Origin: an uncultured Clostridia bacterium
GTDB lineage: Bacteria; Bacillota; Clostridia; TANB77; CAG-508
Assembly (NCBI GenBank): GCA_947599825.1
Contig: CANQFS010000017.1
Coordinates: 1-32,421 of the forward strand
Direction of reading: 5' to 3'
Length of the DNA stretch: 32,421 nt
The translations under genes and the position numbers were made by a program. Position 1 is the stretch's first letter. Every line of letters starts with the position of its first letter. Below are positions 16,541 to 23,513 of this stretch, piece after piece. Under the pieces are notes generated by a model, which worked only from the letters and a program-made list of their open reading frames with translations, was not told where the DNA came from and ran no database searches.

Positions 16541-16598
16541 AAACAAGAGGGACGCCCCTTTTCGTTCCAAAATGGAACGGTGGGGACACCCCTCTTTA
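16541..16598 (+). repeat. GGGAC-family hairpin repeat, copy 2
   Basis: Nearly identical to 5934-5992 and 18218-18277. The inner GTTCC/GGAAC hairpin is followed by GGGG and CCCC pairing and outer AAGAGGG/CCCTCTT arms. It lies eight bases past the ddl stop codon and probably acts as its terminator. Confidence 0.75.
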
Positions 16599-16702
16599 AT
16601 GATGTTAAGGTAATAAAGAAAAAATGTAACAGAATTTTGGAAGAAAAAAGGTCAAAGGAAAAATATAAAAAAGATAGAAAATAAAAAAATATTCATATAA
16701 TA

Positions 16703-16740
16703 AAAATAAGTAGAATTTTATAAAAAGTTCTACTTATTTT
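16703..16740 (+). terminator. Strong AT-type terminator before the pilin-like tandem pair
   Basis: Perfect 13-bp arms AAAATAAGTAGAA (16703-16715) and TTCTACTTATTTT (16728-16740) with a 12-nt loop. It insulates the pilin-like promoter from ddl. Confidence 0.75.
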
Positions 16741-16767
16741 TATTTATGAACATATAAAATTATCATT

Positions 16768-16835
16768 ATTATGTAAAAAAGTTATTAGCTATAAAGCTTT
16801 GTTTTATTGTGTTTAGCCAAATGCAAAGATATAAT
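16768..16835 (+). promoter_or_regulatory. Pilin-family promoter with conserved upstream block (copy B)
   Basis: TTGTGT (16807-16812) and TATAAT (16830-16835) are 17 bp apart. The ATTATGTAAAAAAGTTATTA block starts at 16768, 39 bp before the -35, as in the three related genes. Confidence 0.8.
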
Positions 16836-17433
16836 AAAATAAAAAATGAAGGAGATAGAAAAACAAATGAAAAGAGAAGAAACAAAGAAAAAAAACAAAT
16901 TACATGAAAAGAATAACCAAAGAGGAATTACATTAATAGCGCTAGTTATAACAATAATTGTATTAATCATTTTAGCAGGGATAAGTATTAATTTAGTACT
17001 AGGAGAAAATGGCTTGTTTAATAAAGCAAGAAAAGCAGCAGAAGATTATAAACAAGCAGCAATAGATGAACAAAAAATGACAAATGATTTAGAGGAAGGA
17101 ATAGACAAGATAGCAAATGACAATAGACCTAAAACAATAGAAGAAGCAAAAGATTATGGCTATTTTTATGAAAAGACAACGTTAGACGATAATGATAAAA
17201 ACAAAATAGTAATTCCAGCAGGTTTCAAAATAGCAGAAGATTCAGGAGATACTGTAACAGATGGAATAATAATAGAAGATAAAGATATAACAACAGACGG
17301 AGATGGAAAGCAAAGAGGCAACCAATACGTATGGATACCAGTAAGTAACATTAACCAAGGTGGAACCAATTTAATAAAAAAGAGTAGTAGTGAAGGAAAA
17401 ACAGAAGAAATAGAAATCACTTTAGGAAGATAT
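16768..17433 (+). repeat. 666-bp direct duplication, copy 1
   Basis: The promoter block and first about 190 codons of this gene are repeated at 18327-18992 with identical length, no indels and only scattered single-base changes; the sequences diverge sharply after it. This points to recent duplication or gene conversion limited to the 5' part. Confidence 0.9.
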
Positions 17434-18162
17434 AAATTTGATAGTAATGGAACAGAACACTTAGAACAAGCGGCAGAAAACTCTACACCAATCATTCCAA
17501 TAGATACAGACTATCAAGAATTAACAGATTATCAGCCAGGTGTAGAAAGTTCTGATGCAAATGGACAAAATCGCACAGCCAAAGAATTAGGAAAATTTAT
17601 AGAAAGTGTAAAGGTAAATGGAGGTTATTACATTGCAAGATATGAGGCAAGTTATGGAGTAGATAATAAACCTAATTCAAAAGTTTCAAATGGATTTATT
17701 AATGAAAGTAGCACTATTCCAACCACAGAAGGATACTTATGGAATAATATAACAGAAATAAAAGCAGCAGAAGCATGTGAAAATATGTATGATACAATAA
17801 GTTCAGATTTAGTAAATAGTTATGCATGGGATACGGCTATTGTATATATTCAAAAATTTTCGGGGCTTACAAATTATTCAATGCAAAATTCAAAAAATCA
17901 TACTTTAGCTAATACAGGAGAAAGAGAAAAAGACACAACCGATAAAGTATGTAATATCTATGATATGGCATCAAATTGTTTTGAATGGACTACAGAGTGC
18001 TCTAAGAGCACGATTAATTCGCTCACCTACACTTGCGTCAGTAGGGGAGGCTACTGCGGTACCGTTAGTGACTACTATGCGAGCAGTCGTAACTGCAACA
18101 TTGCGACCTATAGTATCATTTACAAGAACTACACATTTAGACCAATACTTTATCTAAAATAA
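16867..18162 (+). CDS. Pilin-like surface protein with variable lectin-like C-terminus (tandem copy B)
   Basis: 431 residues from the chosen ATG. A basic leader ends NQRG, then comes a prepilin-like helix ITLIALVITIIVLIILAG with Ala where type IV pilins have Glu5. A charged spacer is followed by YVWIPVSNIN, the FGE-like body with GGYYIARYEASYG and the motif IYDMASNCFEWTTE, then a divergent stretch and TFRPILYLK. The ATG at 16867 follows AAGGAG; a start seven codons earlier would sit almost at the transcription start, and the homologous gene at 26000 begins at the equivalent position. The end resembles retroelement-diversified lectin folds. It is probably surface-exposed and ligand-binding; function inferred. 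A near-twin gene follows. Confidence 0.8.
   Translation: MKREETKKKNKLHEKNNQRGITLIALVITIIVLIILAGISINLVLGENGLFNKARKAAEDYKQAAIDEQKMTNDLEEGIDKIANDNRPKTIEEAKDYGYFYEKTTLDDNDKNKIVIPAGFKIAEDSGDTVTDGIIIEDKDITTDGDGKQRGNQYVWIPVSNINQGGTNLIKKSSSEGKTEEIEITLGRYKFDSNGTEHLEQAAENSTPIIPIDTDYQELTDYQPGVESSDANGQNRTAKELGKFIESVKVNGGYYIARYEASYGVDNKPNSKVSNGFINESSTIPTTEGYLWNNITEIKAAEACENMYDTISSDLVNSYAWDTAIVYIQKFSGLTNYSMQNSKNHTLANTGEREKDTTDKVCNIYDMASNCFEWTTECSKSTINSLTYTCVSRGGYCGTVSDYYASSRNCNIATYSIIYKNYTFRPILYLK
17998..18135 (+). other. Candidate DGR variable region, gene B
   Basis: GC is 57 of 120 bases over 18001-18120 (47.5 percent by direct count), against 35 of 120 over 17701-17820. Most codons end in C or T (TAC, AGC, ACC, AAC, ATC), the pattern left when AAC/AAT template codons are mutated at adenines. 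It lies between the WTTE motif and TFRPILY, where known variable regions sit. Confidence 0.5.
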
Positions 18163-18170
18163 ATAAAAGA

Positions 18171-18205
18171 ATTACCTTTAAGAAACGTCCTAAAGGTAAT
18201 TTTTC
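18171..18205 (+). terminator. Terminator of pilin-like gene B
   Basis: ATTACCTTTA (18171-18180) and TAAAGGTAAT (18191-18200) pair perfectly around AGAAACGTCC, followed by T residues. It uses the same CCTTTA words as the hairpin behind ypeB. Confidence 0.8.
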
Positions 18206-18217
18206 TATTTTACAAAG

Positions 18218-18277
18218 AACAAGAGGGACGCCCCTTTTCGTTCCAAAATGGAACGGTGGGGACACCCCTTCTTTTTT
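18218..18277 (+). repeat. GGGAC-family hairpin repeat, copy 3
   Basis: Third copy of the element at 5934 and 16541, essentially identical to copy 2 in its core, here directly behind the terminator of gene B and followed by a long T run. Confidence 0.75.
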
Positions 18278-18326
18278 TGTTATGAATTTGTTACAAAGCA
18301 ATTAAATAAATAACAATGTAAAAATA

Positions 18327-18394
18327 ATTATGTAAAAAAGTTATTAGCTATAAAGCTTTATTTTATTGTTTTTAGCCAAATGCAAAGATATAAT
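18327..18394 (+). promoter_or_regulatory. Pilin-family promoter with conserved upstream block (copy C)
   Basis: TTGTTT (18366-18371) and TATAAT (18389-18394) are 17 bp apart, with the ATTATGTAAAAAAG block starting 39 bp before the -35. Confidence 0.8.
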
Positions 18395-18992
18395 AAAATA
18401 AAAAATGAAGGAGACAGAAAAACAAATGAAAAGAGAAGAAACAAAGAAAAAAAACAAATTACATGAAAAGAATAACCAAAGAGGAATTACACTAATAGCA
18501 CTAGTTATAACAATAATTGTATTAATCATTTTAGCAGGAATAAGTATTAATTTAGTACTAGGAGAAAATGGCTTGTTTAATAAAGCAAGAAAAGCAGCAG
18601 AAGATTATAAACAAGCAGCAATAGATGAACAAAAAATGACAAATGATTTAGAGGAAGGAATAGACAAGATAGCAAATGACAATAGACCTAAAACAATAGA
18701 AGAAGCAAAAGATTATGGCTATTTTTATGAAAAGACAACGTTAGACGATAATGATAAAAACAAAATAGTAATTCCAGCAGGTTTCAAAATAGCAGAAGAT
18801 TCAGGAGATACTGTAACAGATGGAATAATAATAGAAGATAAAGATATAACAACAGACGGAGATGAAAAACAAAGAGGAAACCAATATGTATGGATACCAG
18901 TAAGCAACATTAACCAAGATGGAACCAATTTAATAAAAAAGAGTAGTAGTGAAGGAAAAACAGAAGAAATAGAAATCACATTAGGAAGATAT
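18327..18992 (+). repeat. 666-bp direct duplication, copy 2
   Basis: Matches 16768-17433 without indels; see that entry. Homology ends inside the coding sequence near the codons for LGRYTFD. Confidence 0.9.
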
Positions 18993-19700
18993 ACATTTGA
19001 TAATAATGGACTAGAAAAATTAGGACAAAAGGCAGAAGATTATGCAGATGAAACAAAATCGACATTTACAGAAAGTAAAGAATTAGATACTTATCGCCCA
19101 GGAATAGTAGATTATATGGCAGGAGAAAATCGAACAGCGAAAGATTTAGCAGGATTTATAAATAGTGTAAAAGAAAATGGCGGATATTATATTGCACGTT
19201 ATGAGGCAAGTTACGGAAAAGATAATAAGCCTAATTCAAAAATTTCAAATGGATTTATTAATGAAAACAGCTCTGCTACAAAAAAAGAAGGATATTTATG
19301 GAATAATATAACGCAAATAAATGCGGCAGAGGTATGTGATAGTATATATACTACAGTACAATCCGATTTAGTTAATAGTTATGCATGGGATACTGCTATT
19401 GTGTATATACAGAAATTTTCAAATGATTCAGATTATTCCATAAAAACTGCAAAAAAAACTACTTTAGATAATACAGGAAAAAATGATGATGAGGTATGTA
19501 AAATTAATGATATGGCATCTAATTGTTGTGAATGGACTACCGAATACTCTCAGTATACGAGTAATTCTTGCGCGTATCCTTGCGCCCGTAGAGGAGGAAA
19601 TGTCTTTGAAAGTACAAATTATACAGCTTTACGTGTTAGCAACCAGTCACATGTTTTTAATAGAGCTTGCACATTCAGACCTATACTGTATATAAAATAG
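18426..19700 (+). CDS. Pilin-like surface protein with variable lectin-like C-terminus (tandem copy C)
   Basis: 424 residues. The first about 190 are almost identical to the preceding gene: leader ending NQRG, prepilin-like helix ITLIALVITIIVLIILAG, charged spacer, YVWIPVSNIN. The middle is alignable but diverged (GGYYIARYEASYG, LVNSYAWDTAIVYIQKFS are shared). The end has INDMASNCCEWTTEYS, ARRGGN and TFRPILYIK. The ATG at 18426 is chosen for the same reason as in copy B. The diverged C-terminus on a constant promoter, anchor and scaffold suggests two display proteins with different binding surfaces. A long hairpin follows at 19758. Confidence 0.8.
   Translation: MKREETKKKNKLHEKNNQRGITLIALVITIIVLIILAGISINLVLGENGLFNKARKAAEDYKQAAIDEQKMTNDLEEGIDKIANDNRPKTIEEAKDYGYFYEKTTLDDNDKNKIVIPAGFKIAEDSGDTVTDGIIIEDKDITTDGDEKQRGNQYVWIPVSNINQDGTNLIKKSSSEGKTEEIEITLGRYTFDNNGLEKLGQKAEDYADETKSTFTESKELDTYRPGIVDYMAGENRTAKDLAGFINSVKENGGYYIARYEASYGKDNKPNSKISNGFINENSSATKKEGYLWNNITQINAAEVCDSIYTTVQSDLVNSYAWDTAIVYIQKFSNDSDYSIKTAKKTTLDNTGKNDDEVCKINDMASNCCEWTTEYSQYTSNSCAYPCARRGGNVFESTNYTALRVSNQSHVFNRACTFRPILYIK
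19545..19682 (+). other. Candidate DGR variable region, gene C
   Basis: GC is 53 of 130 bases over 19551-19680 (41 percent by direct count). The translated stretch between WTTE and TFRPILY shares only T-NS, Y-C and RGG with gene B and is three codons shorter, although the flanks match. It is less codon-skewed than gene B, so it may be an ageing or differently templated region. Confidence 0.4.
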
Positions 19701-19757
19701 CTTTAAGTTATAATGCAAAAAAATAAAAATTAAAAATACTCTTGCCAAGAATAAATT

Positions 19758-19815
19758 AGCTGAAATCCAAAAGTTGAAGTAAAAACGTTGAAAGTTTTTT
19801 ACCTCAGCTTTTTAA
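19758..19815 (+). terminator. Probable terminator of pilin-like gene C
   Basis: AGCTGA (19758-19763) pairs with TCAGCT (19804-19809), followed by TTTT, and inside it GTAAAAAC pairs with GTTTTTTAC apart from one bulge. It lies about 60 bp past the stop codon. Confidence 0.5.
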
Positions 19816-19835
19816 TAGAATTACTGGAGGAAAGT

Positions 19836-20063
19836 AAAAAGAATAAAGTTGGATATTATGCAATTATACCAGCAAATGTCAGATATGATAGTGAACTAAC
19901 AGAAAAAGCAAAATTACTGTATGGGAAGATTACTTGTTTAAGCAATAAAGAAAGATATATAAAAATAGTAATTGAAAACAATTATCAAAGGAAAATTTTT
20001 ATATTATCTTCAATGGGTATGAAAATAATTTCACCCATAATGATAGAAATAATAATATTATAA
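19836..20063 (+). pseudogene. Decayed replication-initiator-type winged-helix gene
   Basis: The frame encodes KNKVGYYAIIPANVRYDSEL then TEKAKLLYGKITCLSNKE, the characteristic opening of helix-turn-helix proteins common on Firmicutes phages and plasmids. The expected DNA-binding part (normally continuing GYCWATN-YFA) is missing: the frame jumps to RYIKIVIENNYQRKIFI, which resembles the strand after that domain. The end reads better in another frame (YENNFTHNDRNNNIINIK). No start codon follows the GGAGG at 19826. I read it as an internally deleted, frameshifted remnant of a mobile element. Recognition is by memory of the family. Confidence 0.6.
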
Positions 20064-20145
20064 ATATAAAATAGATTAATTTTATTCTGTATGAATATTT
20101 TTTGAAATTTTACATAATATATATAAAATTAATATTATAAATATC

Positions 20146-20175
20146 TTGACAAAAATATAATCTCAATAGTATAAT
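20146..20175 (+). promoter_or_regulatory. Promoter of the type III toxin-antitoxin locus
   Basis: A consensus TTGACA (20146-20151) and TATAAT (20170-20175) with an 18-bp spacer. The RNA repeats begin eight bases downstream, so the transcript starts at or just before the first repeat. Confidence 0.85.
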
Positions 20176-20182
20176 ATTAATA

Positions 20183-20277
20183 AGTAAATAATGTCGCAAC
20201 CCTGTTTGCGGGTTATAAATGCACAGGTGAGTAAATAATGTCGCAACCCTACTTGCGAAACATTAAATGCGTAGGTG
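20183..20277 (+). ncRNA. CptI-like antitoxin RNA, two tandem pseudoknot repeats
   Basis: Unit 1 (20183-20229, 47 nt) and unit 2 (20230-20277, 48 nt) both start AGTAAATAATGTCGCAACCC. In each, CGCAA pairs with TTGCG and the loop pairs with a downstream word: CCTGT (20201-20205) with ACAGG (20223-20227) in unit 1, and CCTAC (20248-20252) with GTAGG (20271-20275) in unit 2. Two pairs differ between units and both change on the two sides together, so the pseudoknot is supported by covariation. A partial third unit may follow. In type III systems such RNA is cut by the toxin into single repeats that bind and inhibit it. Confidence 0.85.
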
Positions 20278-20289
20278 ATTAAATTATTA

Positions 20290-20323
20290 AGTAAGGTGCT
20301 TAAAAGTGCCTTACTATTTTTTT
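20290..20323 (+). terminator. Attenuating terminator between antitoxin RNA and toxin gene
   Basis: AGTAAGGTGC (20290-20299) pairs with GTGCCTTACT (20306-20315) with two G-U pairs and a six-base loop, followed by T7. The toxin ribosome-binding site starts immediately after, so most transcripts should stop here and only read-through makes toxin. Confidence 0.85.
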
Positions 20324-20336
20324 ACAAGGAGTAATT

Positions 20337-21080
20337 ATGCAGATTAAAAAAGGATATTTCTATTTTATTAAAGATTATTTTTTTGATATTGTAAATGATA
20401 AAGAATTGATGCAAAATAAAGAAAATGGTAATAAAAGACCATGCTATTATTGCTTTAAAGATAATCAGAATAGTGATATTATTTGGTTTGTACCAGTAAG
20501 TACAAAAACAAAAAAATATCATGAAATATATAACAAGAAGATTCAAAATCAGTTGAAAAACAATAAAAACCCTAATGTTGATACAATTGTTTTTGGAAAA
20601 GTTAGTGGTAAAGAAAATGTGTTTTTAATACAAAATATGTTTCCAATTATAGAAAGATTTGTACAAAATGAGTTTTTTAGAAACAAACAACCTGTAATTA
20701 TTACTTATGCTTTACAACAAGAAATTGAAATGAAGGCTAATAAAATATTTAATATGGTAAAAAATGGATATAGTTACTTAGTATATCCAAATATATTAAA
20801 TATTAAAAATATTATGGAAAAGGAAATGAAAAAACAAAATAAGATTATAGAATATTTTACAAACAATAATAATAGTCTCAAAGATGAAATGATTGATATA
20901 TTTTCTGATATTCAAAAAGAGGAAGAACTTAAGGACTATATTGATATGGTATATAAAGTAAATAAAAAAATAGGACAAGGGTTATTAAATATACATAGTA
21001 CAAAATCTTCGATAGAAGATTTAAAAGAGAATATTATAAATTATTTGAACACATCAGTATCTAACAAAGAAGAAGACTAA
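20337..21080 (+). CDS. cptN: Type III toxin-antitoxin endoribonuclease toxin, CptN/ToxN-like
   Basis: 247 residues. The first about 170 resemble the CptN branch of the ToxN fold: KKGYFYFIKDYFFDIVNDK at the start, KRPCYYCF near 33-40, the VPVSTKTKKY stretch (52-61) where ToxN-type active-site Ser/Thr and Lys residues lie, DTIVFGKVSGKENVFLIQNM and a later YLVYPNIL. Such toxins are sequence-specific RNases held inactive by the repeat RNA encoded upstream, often acting in phage defence or plasmid maintenance. Promoter, repeats, terminator and toxin are all present in the classical order. An extra helical Lys/Glu-rich tail of about 75 residues follows the domain. The AAGGAG site is well placed. 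Confidence 0.85.
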   Translation: MQIKKGYFYFIKDYFFDIVNDKELMQNKENGNKRPCYYCFKDNQNSDIIWFVPVSTKTKKYHEIYNKKIQNQLKNNKNPNVDTIVFGKVSGKENVFLIQNMFPIIERFVQNEFFRNKQPVIITYALQQEIEMKANKIFNMVKNGYSYLVYPNILNIKNIMEKEMKKQNKIIEYFTNNNNSLKDEMIDIFSDIQKEEELKDYIDMVYKVNKKIGQGLLNIHSTKSSIEDLKENIINYLNTSVSNKEED

Positions 21081-21137
21081 TTAAAGTATAAAAATATTGC
21101 CTTACAAAAGTAAAATTATATTCAAAATCCTTTGTAT

Positions 21138-21248
21138 ATGAATATTGCTTCTAATTTGCATATTGGAAATCATGTTTCAATAAATCCATGTTATTATACA
21201 AATAGTATAGAATATGCGAAAATAAAACAATTCTTACAAGCATTGTAA
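21138..21248 (+). CDS. Very short open frame or gene fragment (36 residues)
   Basis: Encodes MNIASNLHIGNHVSINPCYY and on to IKQFLQAL, with a balanced composition unlike the surrounding AT-rich DNA. The frame is open nine codons further upstream and there is no ribosome-binding site, so it is more likely the tail of a deleted gene next to the toxin than a functional peptide. I do not recognise the family. The rest of 21081-21521 holds a hairpin at 21359 and nothing else I can support. Confidence 0.3.
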   Translation: MNIASNLHIGNHVSINPCYYTNSIEYAKIKQFLQAL

Positions 21249-21358
21249 AAAAATATTTGCTATATTATACTAATAAAAATGAAAAGAAAAATGGAACAAA
21301 ATAATAGTAAAGGGAGATAATATAATTTATCAAACAATAATTTAATATCAATAAAATA

Positions 21359-21396
21359 GGCTATTTCCAATTAATTTAAGGGAATAGTTTGTTTTT
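21359..21396 (+). terminator. Possible terminator in the gap before dnaJ-like gene
   Basis: GGCTATTTCC (21359-21368) pairs with GGGAATAGTT (21380-21389) using G-U pairs, followed by a T-rich run. Confidence 0.45.
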
Positions 21397-21521
21397 GTTT
21401 AAGAATTATCAAATTTTATCATAATTTTACTAAAAAAATCTCCTTTAAGTAAAATAGAGCCTTATATTTTCAAAAAATATTTATTTAAGAAAAAAACACA
21501 AATAAAAATCAAAACAACCTA

Positions 21522-21550
21522 TTGAAAAACAAAGATAATCTTGATATAAT
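21522..21550 (+). promoter_or_regulatory. Promoter of the DnaJ-like gene
   Basis: TTGAAA (21522-21527) and TATAAT (21545-21550), 17-bp spacer, 32 bp before the start codon. Confidence 0.75.
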
Positions 21551-21582
21551 AAATGCACCATGAAAAAATGGGAGGACGTTAA

Positions 21583-22470
21583 ATGATATTCAAAGATTAT
21601 TATAAAATACTAGGGCTAGAAACCAATAAAGTAACAATAGAACAAATAAAAATTGCCTTTCGTGAGCAAGCAAAAAAATACCACCCAGACGTAAATAGTG
21701 GAAGCGTAGCAGAAGAAAGATTCAAAGACATAAACGAAGCATACCGTACACTATCTACACCAAATTCCAAAAGAAAATACGACAAAATATGGTACTCACA
21801 TGTAGGAAAAAGACTCGAAAAGCAAAAAGAAGAAAGAGAAGCAAAGCCAGACTTCTTTACTCTATTATTTGGTAACTTAAAAATCTTCCAAAAACAAGAA
21901 AAAAGAAAAGTACCAGAAAAAGGAGAAAACGTAGAAACAGAAATTACAATAAACTTAGAGCAAGCCTATTATGGAAGCAACAAAAAAATATCATTAAGAG
22001 CAACCGACGGAAAAATGAGAACCTTCTCTATAAAAATACCAGCAGGAATTCGAAACGGCGAAAAAATGCGTTTAATAGGGCAAGGAAAGCCAGGAATAAA
22101 CGGAGGAAATAGTGGAGACCTATTTGTAAAAGTAAACATTGAAAACACAAAAAAATACCGTTTATATGGCTATGACATCTATACCGACTTATACATAACC
22201 CCATGGGAAGCAGCATTAGGAACAAAAGTAGCCATAGAAGGAATTGACGGAACAAGCAATATATACATTCCACAAGGAATGCGAAGCGGAGAAAAAATAA
22301 AAATTCCTAAAAAAGGGTATAAAGACGGAAAAGGTGGCAGAGGGGACTTATATGCAGAAATAAAAATTGTAATACCAAAACAATTATCCGAAGAAGAAAT
22401 AGAAATATATAAAAAATTAAAAGAAATATCAAAATATGAACCAAGAAATCAAGAAATCAACATAAATTAG
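21583..22470 (+). CDS. DnaJ-like (CbpA-type) co-chaperone without zinc finger
   Basis: 295 residues. The J domain (about 4-62) contains the HPD motif at 34-36 that stimulates the Hsp70 ATPase. A short linker is followed by the two beta-barrel substrate-binding domains of DnaJ (ETEITINLEQAYYGSNKKIS, KIPAGIRNGEKMRLIGQGKP, YIPQGMRSGEKIKIPKKGY). There are no CxxCxGxG zinc-binding repeats and no Gly/Phe-rich stretch, so it is a type II/CbpA-like form rather than housekeeping DnaJ. GGGAGGA precedes the ATG. It lies directly upstream of the VirD4-like cluster, which has its own promoter. Confidence 0.92.
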   Translation: MIFKDYYKILGLETNKVTIEQIKIAFREQAKKYHPDVNSGSVAEERFKDINEAYRTLSTPNSKRKYDKIWYSHVGKRLEKQKEEREAKPDFFTLLFGNLKIFQKQEKRKVPEKGENVETEITINLEQAYYGSNKKISLRATDGKMRTFSIKIPAGIRNGEKMRLIGQGKPGINGGNSGDLFVKVNIENTKKYRLYGYDIYTDLYITPWEAALGTKVAIEGIDGTSNIYIPQGMRSGEKIKIPKKGYKDGKGGRGDLYAEIKIVIPKQLSEEEIEIYKKLKEISKYEPRNQEININ

Positions 22471-22478
22471 AAAAACAA

Positions 22479-22507
22479 TTGACAAGTCAAGCATATAGGT
22501 GTATAAT
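22479..22507 (+). promoter_or_regulatory. Promoter of the VirD4-like gene cluster
   Basis: A consensus TTGACA (22479-22484) and TATAAT (22502-22507) with a 17-bp spacer, eight bases past the DnaJ stop. It should drive the run of closely spaced genes to 25707. Confidence 0.85.
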
Positions 22508-22569
22508 TATGTTTAGTGGCAAAACAAAAGAAAAACTATGAAATTCGGTTCATAGAAAGGGGTGCAAAA

Positions 22570-23085
22570 ATGGAGAGTATACAAGGTAAACACTTTAGTA
22601 TAACCGATCCAGAAGGAGTTAATACAGTCATCTATCGTATTAACAAAACTGCAAAAGAATATTTAGCAGAGTATCCTAAATATACTGTAGAAAGGCTCAT
22701 TTCCACAGAAGAACTAAAAGGAAACTTAAAAAGAAAAACATTCTTTATTGATGAACCAGACTATGAAGAACAACTTCTATTTTTATCATTTGGAAAAGAA
22801 AAAGTAGTAGTAAACACAGGCGTTATGGAAGACGACAAAATAAGAATATCCAAAAAGCCAGTGCCAATCAAGTTTGATACTTTATATTATGAACAAGAAG
22901 AAGATAAAGAATTTCAATATACACCAAATTTAAAGAGACCAATATCAATCATAGACCCAGAAACAACAGAAGAAGTAAAGCCAATATTATATATTGACGA
23001 AAAAACAAATGAAGTAAAAGGAAAATGTAAATTAAAACCATATAAATCTTATTTTGCCTTTGAAGTGCGAGATAAGAAAGACTAG
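22570..23085 (+). CDS. Unknown protein, first gene of VirD4-like operon
   Basis: 171 residues, soluble and beta-rich by composition, with no signal peptide or membrane helix. I do not recognise the family. It opens MESIQGKHFSITDPEG and contains LFLSFGKEKVVVNTG, whose SFGKEK word recurs in the next protein. The ATG at 22570 has AAAGGGGTG at ideal distance; the frame is open 18 codons upstream, but that part overlaps the transcription start region. It is 16 bp from the next gene, so both are probably co-expressed with the ATPase and could be its accessory or substrate-handling partners (inference). Confidence 0.75.
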   Translation: MESIQGKHFSITDPEGVNTVIYRINKTAKEYLAEYPKYTVERLISTEELKGNLKRKTFFIDEPDYEEQLLFLSFGKEKVVVNTGVMEDDKIRISKKPVPIKFDTLYYEQEEDKEFQYTPNLKRPISIIDPETTEEVKPILYIDEKTNEVKGKCKLKPYKSYFAFEVRDKKD

Positions 23086-23101
23086 AAAGGGGACGTAAAA
23101 A

Positions 23102-23488
23102 ATGAATCAAACAAATGGAGATTCAAAATTTGACATTGTATTTATGTCATTTGGAAAAGAAAAAGAACCAGGAATTAAAGTAGAATCAGCAGGAGAAAAA
23201 GACAACATACTAAAAGAGAACATGGTTATTTCTGTAGGAAATGCAGAAATATTAAAAAATGGAACAATAAAAACAGAAGCAGGGCAAATCATCATGCAAA
23301 AAGCAAACTTTGCACAAGTAAAAGAAAACAATGAAAATAGACCAACCGAGCATTCACTAATTATGGCAAAAGAACATGGAAAAATAAAGAACTTCATGAA
23401 GCCAAAAGCAGAACGAGACGAAAAAATTATAAACTTAAATAAAGCAAAAACAAGAAGACAAAAAGAAGACGCACAAGAATTAGCATAA
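23102..23488 (+). CDS. Unknown protein, second gene of VirD4-like operon
   Basis: 128 residues, hydrophilic, with a Lys/Arg-rich C-terminal third (KNFMKPKAERDEKIINLNKA). It has no signal or membrane segment and I do not recognise it. The start region IVFMSFGKEKEPGIKV shares SFGKEK with the preceding protein, hinting at a shared local fold or common partner. AAAGGGGACG before the ATG is strong. It is 25 bp from the ATPase gene. Confidence 0.75.
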   Translation: MNQTNGDSKFDIVFMSFGKEKEPGIKVESAGEKDNILKENMVISVGNAEILKNGTIKTEAGQIIMQKANFAQVKENNENRPTEHSLIMAKEHGKIKNFMKPKAERDEKIINLNKAKTRRQKEDAQELA

Positions 23489-23513
23489 TTTAACAAAAGA
23501 AAAGGTGGAAGCT

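Noticed and set aside
16846..16866. Upstream starts for the tandem pilin-like genes (16846 and 18405)
   Set aside because: They lie within about a dozen bases of the -10 box and overlap the AAGGAG site; the homologous gene at 26000 starts at the later position.
16867..19700. DGR template repeat or reverse transcriptase inside the window
   Set aside because: No protein with reverse-transcriptase motifs and no non-coding A-rich copy of the variable ends was found on either strand.
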